Shown here in pieces: positions 26,372 through 33,780 of a DNA stretch of 62,441 nucleotides (its first letter is position 1; each line of letters starts with the position of its first letter). Position numbers and translations under genes: made by a program. Origin of the DNA: Acidobacteriota bacterium (GTDB lineage Bacteria; Acidobacteriota; Terriglobia; Bryobacterales; Bryobacteraceae); assembly GCA_016871155.1 (NCBI GenBank), contig VFZO01000008.1, forward strand, positions 1 to 62,441, in the 5' to 3' direction. The notes beneath the pieces are model-generated. The model worked only from the letters and a program-made list of their open reading frames with translations, had not been told where the DNA came from and searched no databases.

Positions 26372-27633
26372 GCGCCCGACGCGAACATCCATCAATGAGC
26401 GCTCGCCGCGATTTCCTTCGCATAGGAGGCACGCTGTTCGGCGGCCTCAGCCTCCCTCGCCTGCTCGCTGCTAACGGCCCCGCAAAAAACTGCATCATCT
26501 ACTTCCTCGAAGGCGGCCCCTGCCAGCACGATAGTTTCGACCCCAAGCCAGACCAGCCCATCGACATTCGCGGCGTATGCAAAACCATCCCGACCGCGAT
26601 TCCCGGCGTCCATTTCTCTGAGCTCCTTCCGCACTGCGCCAAAAACGCCCGCAAGTTCGCTGTCGTTCGTTCCATGTATTCGAAGGAGGCGATTCACGAG
26701 AAGGCCAAGCAGTACATCTTCTCCGGCTCGCGCCCGAATAACGCCTTCAAGCACCCGGTCTTCGGTTCGGTGGTTGCCAGGGAGTTGGGTGCGCGCGGCG
26801 GCCTGCCCCCGTTCGTCTGCATCCCCAAGAAGGACATCTCCGCCGACGCCGGTTTCCTAGGTGCGGCCTTTGACCCATTCATCACCGGCGACCCCGGCCG
26901 GAAAGAGTTTCGCGTACAAGATCTCGCGTTGCCGAAAAACGTGGCGTTGGAGGAATCCGCCGCGCGCGCCCGTCTCTTGCAGTCGATGGACGAGGATCTT
27001 CGCAGCGCTGGAAAGTCGAGGCTCATCGAAGGAATGGATCACTTCTACCAGAAGGCCTTCGACCTCGTCACGTCGGAAGCGGCTCGCAAGGCATTCAACA
27101 TTGAGGACGAGCCGGCCGCGCTCCGTGACGCTTACGGCCGCAACTCCGCCGGGCAGGGCGCGCTGCTGGCGCGGCGTCTGGTGGAGTCCGGCGTCCGGCT
27201 GGCCGCGGTCTTCCAGGGCGGGTACGACTCCCACGTCGGCGTCGAAAAATCAAGCAAGACCGTCTTTCCCGTGTTCGATCAAGCGTTCACCGCGCTGCTC
27301 GAGGATCTCGAACAACGCGGCATGCTGGACACCACGCTCGTGCTCGCGATCGGCGAGTTTGGCCGGACGCCCCACATCAATCACTCGGCCGGCCGGGACC
27401 ATTGGCCCGGCGTGTTCTCCATCGCCGCCGCCGGCGCGGGTATCGCAGGCGGCCAGATCATCGGATCCAGCGACGCGCAGGGCGGCGCGCCCAACGACAG
27501 GCCCATCTCCGTCGAGGACCTCGGCGCAACGATCTACAAGAAGCTCGGCATCGACTATCACAAGGAGTACCGGACCATCGGCCGCCCCGTCCGGATCAAC
27601 TCTGAAGGCACTCCAATTCGTGAGTTTTTCTAA
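26368..27633 (+). CDS. DUF1501 family protein, locus 4
   Basis: A 421-residue DUF1501 protein. Two starts compete: ATG at 26368, overlapping the upstream stop as ATGA, and ATG at 26395. Both read MSARR, because about 20 bp around the start is repeated 27 bp downstream. The second is followed directly by the Tat-like DFLRIGGTLFGG, so either works. Family motifs: YFLEGGPCQHDSFDPK, LAIGEFGRTP, SAGRDHWPG and SVEDLGATIYKKLGID. The protein is shorter than the other DUF1501 copies. It is followed after a single base by the PPC-domain gene at 27635, so the three genes appear co-transcribed. Confidence 0.84.
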   Translation: MSARREHPSMSARRDFLRIGGTLFGGLSLPRLLAANGPAKNCIIYFLEGGPCQHDSFDPKPDQPIDIRGVCKTIPTAIPGVHFSELLPHCAKNARKFAVVRSMYSKEAIHEKAKQYIFSGSRPNNAFKHPVFGSVVARELGARGGLPPFVCIPKKDISADAGFLGAAFDPFITGDPGRKEFRVQDLALPKNVALEESAARARLLQSMDEDLRSAGKSRLIEGMDHFYQKAFDLVTSEAARKAFNIEDEPAALRDAYGRNSAGQGALLARRLVESGVRLAAVFQGGYDSHVGVEKSSKTVFPVFDQAFTALLEDLEQRGMLDTTLVLAIGEFGRTPHINHSAGRDHWPGVFSIAAAGAGIAGGQIIGSSDAQGGAPNDRPISVEDLGATIYKKLGIDYHKEYRTIGRPVRINSEGTPIREFF

Positions 27634-27634
27634 G

Positions 27635-29368
27635 ATGCACCGGCTCTGGCTCCTGCTCAGTTGCGCCGCCTTCGCCGGCCCCCACCTATCGAGAATCGTG
27701 CCGCTCGGTGGCCAGGCCGGTACGACCGTGGAGGTAGAGCTAGCCGGTAAGGAGTTGGACTCGTTTGAGCGCGTCACGTTCGAGGCGAACCAGATCGAGT
27801 GGGTAGAGACGCTCAGCGCAACCGCCGAATCTGTGAAGGGCCGGGTTCGAATCGGAAAATCGGCTGCATTGGGACCCTACCGGTTCCGCGCAATTACGTC
27901 GAAGGGTCCAAGTAATTCACGGCTCTTCAACGTCCACGAGTTCCCAGGGGTCATGGAACAGGAGCCAAGGCAGACCGTCGAACTCCGGCCGCAGACCATT
28001 CATGGATACATGAAGGGCCTGGCCGACCAGGACTTCTTCCAGTTCCAGGCGCGCGCCGGCGAACGTTGGCTCTTCGACGTGCAGTCCATCGAACGCGGCG
28101 GCTTTCTGGAGTGTTCCCTGACTCTCACCGATCCGTCCGGGCGAGAGATCGCGTTCAACGAGGATCAGGATGAATTCCTGGAAACGCCGCGCCTCTCGTT
28201 CCAGTTTCCCGGAGATGGGATGTACACCCTAAAAGTGGATCAGTACCGCGGCCCGCAGGGGGTCGGCTGCGGCGAGAACTGCGGCTACCAACTGGTGATG
28301 TCGCAACTCCCCATAGTGAGTGGCGCGTTTCCGCTGGGAGCGCGCCCGGGCTCCACCTACAAGGTCCGCGTGCATGGCGAGAGCCTGGGCGAGACCACCG
28401 GAGCCTATCTGCTGCGGGCCCGCGGCGCGGAGCACTTTCGCCTGACGTTTCCCTTCACCATGCCCGTCGACGGCGCGGACGGAGCCCCTGCCCGCATCGA
28501 GGGACGCGTCGTCGCGGCGGCCTCCGTCTCGGCGGATCTGGAATTTTCGATTCCCAGCGGCGCAAAGGAAGGCCTCTGGCGACTCTGGCTTGTGACCAGG
28601 GCCGGGACGGTCGATACGATGTCGATCGAAATCCATTCCGGCGAAAACGTTTTCGATGGAGTCCTCGACCGCGTGAAGGAGAACTCCTACAACGTGAGCC
28701 TCTCCGCCGGTAAGCCGTTTCACGCCTGGACGCTGGCGGCCCAACTCGGCCTGCCGGCCATCGACACGGTGCTGGAGCTTTGGAGCGCTCGGGGGAAACT
28801 CCTGGCTGAGCACGATGACCTCATGACCGGCCAGGGAACGGTTATTGGCAATCCCGACAGCAGCCTCTACTTTCTACCCAAGGAGTCCGGCGCAGCCCGG
28901 CTCGTGGTGCGGGACCGGACGAATCGAATCGGTCCGTCGTTCGCCTACCGGCTTCACCTGAACTCGGCTGAACCGGGATTTCAACTGCTGGCGGAGCCCG
29001 AGGAACTCGCGATCCGGGCGGGACAGGAGGGTTTTCTGGAGGCGCTGCTCATCAAGGAGCCTGGCTTCGAGAAAGCGGTCGACGTTTGGATTGAAGGACT
29101 TCCGGGCGCGAAGGCGCAGTTCCGGGCCGACCAGCACTTCGGACCTTCCGGTGACGGCGACAATATCAATATTCCAATCGTGCGCCTGCCCGTGGCCATT
29201 CCCAAGGACGCGCAACCCGGGCCCTTTCCAATCCGGCTGAGGGCGCAAGCCGAGGGCAGAACAGGACCTATCGTCGAAGGCCTGGCGACACTCTGGATCG
29301 GTCCGAACGGAAAACGCAACGACACGCGCCGCCCCCTGCCCGCGCCGTCCGTTTACGTCATCCCGTAG
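27635..29368 (+). CDS. Secreted protein with bacterial pre-peptidase C-terminal (PPC) domain
   Basis: A 577-residue protein with a signal peptide (MHRLWLLLSCAAFAG). An IPT/TIG-like opening follows (IVPLGGQAGTTVEVELAG), then a PPC-type beta-sandwich at about residues 125-215 (DQDFFQFQARAGERWLFDV, DGMYTLKVDQYRG), and several more beta-rich modules with a second PPC-like segment (SGAARLVVRDR). PPC domains are accessory, often adhesive or carbohydrate-binding. No catalytic motif is visible. The start lies one base after the DUF1501 stop; such genes commonly follow PSD1/DUF1501 pairs. The 264 bp after it contain no convincing gene. Confidence 0.8.
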   Translation: MHRLWLLLSCAAFAGPHLSRIVPLGGQAGTTVEVELAGKELDSFERVTFEANQIEWVETLSATAESVKGRVRIGKSAALGPYRFRAITSKGPSNSRLFNVHEFPGVMEQEPRQTVELRPQTIHGYMKGLADQDFFQFQARAGERWLFDVQSIERGGFLECSLTLTDPSGREIAFNEDQDEFLETPRLSFQFPGDGMYTLKVDQYRGPQGVGCGENCGYQLVMSQLPIVSGAFPLGARPGSTYKVRVHGESLGETTGAYLLRARGAEHFRLTFPFTMPVDGADGAPARIEGRVVAAASVSADLEFSIPSGAKEGLWRLWLVTRAGTVDTMSIEIHSGENVFDGVLDRVKENSYNVSLSAGKPFHAWTLAAQLGLPAIDTVLELWSARGKLLAEHDDLMTGQGTVIGNPDSSLYFLPKESGAARLVVRDRTNRIGPSFAYRLHLNSAEPGFQLLAEPEELAIRAGQEGFLEALLIKEPGFEKAVDVWIEGLPGAKAQFRADQHFGPSGDGDNINIPIVRLPVAIPKDAQPGPFPIRLRAQAEGRTGPIVEGLATLWIGPNGKRNDTRRPLPAPSVYVIP

Positions 29369-29632
29369 CGGACCACCGCCAGTATCCCGGCACGGTCATT
29401 TCGGCCTCCTGAGCACGGCCACCCGGGGCGGACGGCCGCCAACAATCCGAACGCGGCGATCCCGAAAAACGTCAATCCAAAATCCTTCACAAGCGTTCCC
29501 GAAATCGAATCGGCTGGCGCAATTCCAGAACGTCGCGTGACAAAAACGCCCCGCCAGCGTCTGAATAGGCAGAGGGATCACTGATAAAACAAAGTGACCT
29601 CGAAAATCCGCCTTGGGAGAACTCCAGTAGTT

Positions 29633-30538
29633 ATGTTTTCGACATCCTTTCGAACTTTTGCCCTCACGTTAGCCGCGGCTGCGGCATCGGCGCAGCCCCC
29701 GGCTCCGCCAGCGCCCGCCGCGCCGCCGGCCCCGCCGGCTCAACAAGTGTTCGCCTTGGCCGGGTCGAGGAGCTTCCTCGGCGTGGGCGTTCGGGAAATC
29801 GATGCGGAGAGAGCCAAAGCTCTACAGTTGAAGGAAGAAGCTGGCGTGGAAGTCACGCGAGTCGACGCCGACAGCCCCGCCTCGAAAGCAGGTCTAAAGG
29901 AGGGAGACACGGTGCTGGAGTACAACGGCCAGCGCGTGGAGGGGGCCGAACAGTTCGTCCGGCTGGTGCGGGAGACTCCGGTTGGCCGGATGGTCCGGCT
30001 GAAGATCGTCCGCGCGGGTGCCACGCAGACCGTCTCACCGGTCCTCGCCGAGCGTAAGGGACCCATTGCAATCGGCCGCGTAGACCGGGATCGCCTGGAT
30101 CGAGAAATGGCACGGGTGCGGGAAAAGATTCAAGCAATTCCGGAGATTCGGTGGCAGGACATGCCGGCGCCCGTAATGGGTTGGCGTAGCGGGATGCTCG
30201 GGATCGAAGGCGAGGGTTTGTCGGATCAACTCGCCACCTTTTTTGGCGTGAAAGAGGGTGTCTTGATCCGTTCGGTCGGCAAGAATACCCCGGCGGAGAA
30301 GGCTGGCATCAAGGCCGGCGACGTCATTACGAAGGTGGACGGAACCGTGGTCAAGAGCTCTGGCGAGATCCGGACCGCCCTCCGGAACGCGAAGAGCGCG
30401 AGTCCTGTAAAGGTGACCTTGGTCCGGTCAAAGGCCGAAATGGCCCTCGACGTGACGATCGAAGCTCCTGAGCCAGTCAGGCAGCAACGGCGCTCGATTA
30501 CGGTCACGGCGCCGCAGAACTTCGAGTTCGAGTTCTAG
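29633..30538 (+). CDS. Secreted or membrane-anchored protein with two PDZ domains
   Basis: A 301-residue protein. The ATG at 29633 gives a signal peptide (TFALTLAAAAASAQPP) followed by a Pro/Ala linker (about residues 22-37). Two PDZ domains are seen: residues 45 to 140 (SFLGVGVREIDAERAKALQL, AGLKEGDTVLEYNGQRVEG) and about 190 to 275 (DQLATFFGVKEGVLI, AGIKAGDVITKVDGTVV). There is no trypsin-like protease domain or catalytic triad, so it is not a DegP/HtrA enzyme on its own; a periplasmic adaptor or regulator of proteolysis is plausible. It ends 3 bp before the convergent last gene of the flagellar operon. Confidence 0.75.
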   Translation: MFSTSFRTFALTLAAAAASAQPPAPPAPAAPPAPPAQQVFALAGSRSFLGVGVREIDAERAKALQLKEEAGVEVTRVDADSPASKAGLKEGDTVLEYNGQRVEGAEQFVRLVRETPVGRMVRLKIVRAGATQTVSPVLAERKGPIAIGRVDRDRLDREMARVREKIQAIPEIRWQDMPAPVMGWRSGMLGIEGEGLSDQLATFFGVKEGVLIRSVGKNTPAEKAGIKAGDVITKVDGTVVKSSGEIRTALRNAKSASPVKVTLVRSKAEMALDVTIEAPEPVRQQRRSITVTAPQNFEFEF

Positions 30539-30540
30539 AC

Positions 30541-30966
30541 TCAGAACGATTTCACAACAGCTCGGTGAACCTTGTACAGGAGATCGACCTCACTTTTTGG
30601 AAGCCCGAGTTCCGCGGCCGCCTGCTCCGGGCGGTCGCCCCGGCGGGCCCGGCGCAGGACCTGCGTGCGCTGATTCAGATCGATGCCTTGCGAATAATCG
30701 ACGCCCGCTCGCGCCGGCGCGAAGAGATCCAGCTTCTCCTCGGCAGTCGAAATCCTGGCGGATAGTCTTTCAACCTTCGCGCTCGTGTCGGCGTTGTTGG
30801 CGGCGAGACGTACAGTCTCTCCTTCGACGGCATGGATACGCTGATTGAGTTCGGCCTCCGCCCAAGCGAGATCCCGCTTCACGCTGATGAACAAGAAAAG
30901 GCAGGCCGAGAGTACGGTTGCCAGCAGCATGCAGTAGAGTAGCGGATAAGTAAGCACGATTTCCAT
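30541..30966 (-). CDS. Membrane-anchored coiled-coil protein at end of flagellar operon
   Basis: A 141-residue protein with an N-terminal membrane helix (LLYCMLLATVLSACLFLFI), a coiled-coil stretch (about residues 35-80: LNQRIHAVEGETVRLAANN) and a C-terminal helix-turn-helix-like segment (RRARRGDRPEQAAAELGLPKSEVDLLYKVHRAV). The C-terminus resembles DUF2802/DUF6115-type domains found near flagellar and chemotaxis genes. A clear AAGGAG site precedes the ATG and the gene follows the FliN/FliY gene by 14 bp, so it is the last gene of the fliK operon. Function unknown; a flagellar association is inferred from position. Confidence 0.7.
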   Translation of the reverse strand: MEIVLTYPLLYCMLLATVLSACLFLFISVKRDLAWAEAELNQRIHAVEGETVRLAANNADTSAKVERLSARISTAEEKLDLFAPARAGVDYSQGIDLNQRTQVLRRARRGDRPEQAAAELGLPKSEVDLLYKVHRAVVKSF

Positions 30967-30980
30967 GGAGTCTCCTTCGT

Positions 30981-31847
30981 TTAGTCGAGTGTTCGCAATC
31001 GCTCGGAGCGGCTGACGATCTGTTGAATGCGGACGCCGTAGTTCCCCTCGATTACGACGACTTCGCCGCGAGCGATCACGCAGTTGTTGACGATGACCTC
31101 AACCGGCTCGGTAATCGTGCGATTGAGTTCGACGATCGAACCAGTACTGAGCTTGACGACTTCCTTGAGCGGCAGATGAGTGCGCCCGAATGAAACGCTG
31201 ACAGGCATCTCCACATCGAGAAGCAAATCCATCGAACTTGTGGGAACAGCGGCGGTAGCGGCCGAGGCGCCGCCAGCGCCCGCTACTGCCGCTGCGGCCT
31301 GTGGCTGTGCCTGCGCTTCGCCTGCTGGCGCCGCCGCCTCGGCCGGTTCCTCCGGCGGCTTGAGCGACTGCAACAATGCGGCCTCGACCCGAACGAATAG
31401 GTCGACGCCTGTCCCAGCCGGATTCTCCAGATGGAGGCATAGGAACGGCGAGTCCATCTTCGTAGGCGGAACTGGCACCTCAGCACCTGACTCAAGCGTG
31501 ACTTCGCGGCCGGCCACCGACGTCAGGAACCGGGCGAGCCCGGACAACGCTTGCGTCAGCAGTTCCTGGAACGTGGCGCGAATGTCGGTCTCCTCGGCGT
31601 CCTCCAGGCCGACCGCAGCCAGTGCCTTGGACCCGACGTTCCGCCACGTTTCATCGGACGCGACCACATAGAGCGCGTTGTCCTTATAGATGTTTAGCTT
31701 CTGACGCCAGGAGAAGCTCCCGCCATTACTGTCCGGTAGTTGCGTAGTGGCGACGTTCGCCGGCCAACTCTCACCAATCATGCCCTCCAGGGCTACGCTG
31801 AATTGGTCGCCAAGAGTTTCAAGGATCTTTTGTCGAAGGTCGCTCAT
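30981..31847 (-). CDS. FliN/FliY-type flagellar motor switch protein
   Basis: A 288-residue protein whose C-terminal 80 residues are a SpoA (FliN/FliM C-terminal) domain: DLLLDVEMPVSVSFGRTHLP, LSTGSIVELNRTI and GNYGVRIQQIV. The first 170 residues resemble the chemotaxis-phosphatase/FliY-like part of longer switch proteins, and an Ala/Pro/Gln-rich linker (about 175-205) connects them. It would sit in the cytoplasmic C-ring that sets rotation direction. The ATG at 31847 has an AGGGGA site. A second, short FliN is encoded at 39125-39373 in the same operon, so the two may form a heterotypic ring. FliM and FliG are not in the window. Confidence 0.82.
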   Translation of the reverse strand: MSDLRQKILETLGDQFSVALEGMIGESWPANVATTQLPDSNGGSFSWRQKLNIYKDNALYVVASDETWRNVGSKALAAVGLEDAEETDIRATFQELLTQALSGLARFLTSVAGREVTLESGAEVPVPPTKMDSPFLCLHLENPAGTGVDLFVRVEAALLQSLKPPEEPAEAAAPAGEAQAQPQAAAAVAGAGGASAATAAVPTSSMDLLLDVEMPVSVSFGRTHLPLKEVVKLSTGSIVELNRTITEPVEVIVNNCVIARGEVVVIEGNYGVRIQQIVSRSERLRTLD

Positions 31848-31861
31848 AGCGGTGTCCCCTT

Positions 31862-32608
31862 TTACAGACCGCGATCCATCGGCCATCGTTTTTCAAGGTA
31901 AGCGCGTAGACGCAGAATCGCCTGTGACTTAAGTTGAGACACCCGGCTTTCGTGCAGTTTCACGACCTTGGCGATCTCGCGGAGCGTGAGTTCCTCGTGG
32001 TAGTAGAGGCTCAATACGGTCCGTTCGACGTAGGGCATTTTCTCGATAGCCGCCGCGAGCAATCGCTCCAACTCGGCTCGCTCGACTATGCGCGAGGGCC
32101 ACAGGTCCTCGCTGTCAGAGACAAAACGCAGAAGGTCGCGCCCCTCCTCCTCCGGAGCATTGCCTTCCAGACTGCCAAGGTTCACGCCCCGCACATCGAT
32201 TAGCCAGTCGTGATACTCCTCGGTCGATAGCCCCAGTTCGCCCGCGATCTCATCCTCCGACGGAGAGCGATGGTTTCGCTGCTCCAACGCGAGAATCGCC
32301 GCTTCGATCATCTTCACACGCTTCCTCTGCTGGCGAGGAGCCCAATCCATGCCCCGCAGGCTATCGAGGATGGCCCCTCGAATCTTGTATTCGGCATACG
32401 TCTTCAATTTGACGTTGAGTTTCGGATCGAAATTGTCGATCGCCGAGATCAGGCCGACGATGCCGGTGGATACCAGATCGTCCAGGCTCACGCTGCCTGG
32501 AAGCCGCTCATGAATCCGGCGCGCGATGAGGCGGACCTGCGGCAGGTGATCCAGGATGAGTTGTTCCCGGTCGGCTGTGGCTTTGGCACTTGCGGTTTGC
32601 GTTTGCAT
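31862..32608 (-). CDS. fliA: Flagellar sigma factor FliA (sigma-28)
   Basis: A 248-residue sigma-70 family factor that transcribes late flagellar genes. Region 2 is clear (HLPQVRLIARRIHERLPGSVSLDDLVSTGIVGL, read in two parts, then YAEYKIRGAILDSLR), followed by region 3 (KMIEAAILALEQRNHRSPSEDEIA) and region 4 (LPYVERTVLSLYYHEEL-like, LREIAKVVKLHESRVSQL). The ATG at 32608 (MQTQTA) lies 10 bp after the flhF stop. Downstream targets probably include the flaG-fliS promoter at 47753-47779. The anti-sigma factor FlgM is not in the window. Confidence 0.92.
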   Translation of the reverse strand: MQTQTASAKATADREQLILDHLPQVRLIARRIHERLPGSVSLDDLVSTGIVGLISAIDNFDPKLNVKLKTYAEYKIRGAILDSLRGMDWAPRQQRKRVKMIEAAILALEQRNHRSPSEDEIAGELGLSTEEYHDWLIDVRGVNLGSLEGNAPEEEGRDLLRFVSDSEDLWPSRIVERAELERLLAAAIEKMPYVERTVLSLYYHEELTLREIAKVVKLHESRVSQLKSQAILRLRAYLEKRWPMDRGL

Positions 32609-32618
32609 GATGAATTCC

Positions 32619-33752
32619 CTAGGAGGCGCTCGCTCCCGCCGCGCTGACGCGCGGTGGAGGCAGCGGTAGTTTCTCGTCCGAAGGCTTGAGGATGACCCGC
32701 GCCAGCCGCATGGCGTCGGCCGCCTCGATGTCGTCCGGTACGCAGGGGCCTGTCGAACACCACGACAGCGGCAGGGACCGTTGCCGCGCCAGCGCCCACA
32801 TGGGGCCGAATACGCTGGTCTCATCCATCCGGGTGAAAAGCAGATGGCTTGGGCACAGCCGCTCCAACGCGTCCAGTCGTCTGTTCATGTCCGTCAGCCG
32901 GAGTACGGCCGGTACGACCGCGTGGCGCTCGACGGGGTCAACCCCGTTCAAAGCGGCGGCGATCTCGGACTGGGTTTCAGAGTCGTTGTCGGCGGCGCCC
33001 GGTGTATCGATCAGGATGACAGCGCGGTGGCTGTTGGCCTGAATCGTTGGCGAGAGACTTGCACCCGATGCCACATGCTCGAACGGGATGCCCATGAGCC
33101 GGCAGAGGCGAGCCAGTTGGTCGGCGGCGCCAATGCGCACGCTGTCGGTCGATACGACCAAAGTGTTCAGCCGCCGCGTGACACAGAACCAAAACCCGAG
33201 TTTCGCGATGGTGGCGGTCTTACCGGCGCCCGGCGGCCCAACCAGCGCGATTCGCCGCTGGCGCGCCTGCTCCGTTTCCGAAGCCGTCTCGACAGCAGGC
33301 AGCAGCGTCACCAATCCGTCGGTCGAAATCGGCCGGCCCTGCAACACTTCTTGTTCCAAACGGAGACGAGCCGCCTCGGAGACCTCCTCGATGAGTTCTC
33401 GCGGAACATCGGCTTGCATCAGCCTGCCATGCAATTGGTCGAGAAACGCCTTAGCCGGGCTCACGGCGGCCAAAGCCTTCGGATCGGGCGTTCGCTCCAA
33501 CGCATCGAGCAAGCTGGACAGATCCCCGCGGAACTGACTCCAGGGTTGCCCGGGCCGGGGCTCGACAACGGCTACGCGAGGCGGAGGCGCCACCGGCTCG
33601 GTGATCGCGAACACAACCTCCAGCCGTGGACGGCCGCCTTCAGGTGCCGCCATCGGACGTGTATTGACGAGCATCGCGTCCTCGCCGAGTTCGAGCTTGG
33701 CCCTTTGCAGGGCGTCTTCCATGTTGTGTACGAAGTAGGACTTTATTCGCAT
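32619..33752 (-). CDS. flhF: Flagellar SRP-like GTPase FlhF
   Basis: A 377-residue GTPase of the SRP54/FtsY family that helps place and number flagella at the cell pole. N-terminus MRIKSYFVHNMEDALQRAKLELGEDAML is typical (residues 1-30). After a variable B region comes the NG domain: P-loop GPPGAGKTATIAKLG, the DTPGA G-3 motif (as ILIDTPGAADND) and a degenerate NKxD-like TRMDETSVFG. The ATG at 33752 has an AAGGAA site. It lies between flhA and fliA in the usual flhA-flhF-(flhG)-fliA order; no flhG gene is seen between flhF and fliA here. Confidence 0.92.
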   Translation of the reverse strand: MRIKSYFVHNMEDALQRAKLELGEDAMLVNTRPMAAPEGGRPRLEVVFAITEPVAPPPRVAVVEPRPGQPWSQFRGDLSSLLDALERTPDPKALAAVSPAKAFLDQLHGRLMQADVPRELIEEVSEAARLRLEQEVLQGRPISTDGLVTLLPAVETASETEQARQRRIALVGPPGAGKTATIAKLGFWFCVTRRLNTLVVSTDSVRIGAADQLARLCRLMGIPFEHVASGASLSPTIQANSHRAVILIDTPGAADNDSETQSEIAAALNGVDPVERHAVVPAVLRLTDMNRRLDALERLCPSHLLFTRMDETSVFGPMWALARQRSLPLSWCSTGPCVPDDIEAADAMRLARVILKPSDEKLPLPPPRVSAAGASAS

Positions 33753-33780
33753 GCGGTGTTCCTTATCTGGAGCGGCCTCG

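Noticed and set aside
26861-27634. N-terminal extension of the PPC protein (835-codon frame)
   Set aside because: The extra 258 codons run through the DUF1501 gene in another frame; ATG at 27635 with a signal peptide is the real start.
29369-29632. Small minus-strand frame (61 codons) between PPC and PDZ genes
   Set aside because: No domain, no ribosome-binding site, and the codon pattern is not convincing.
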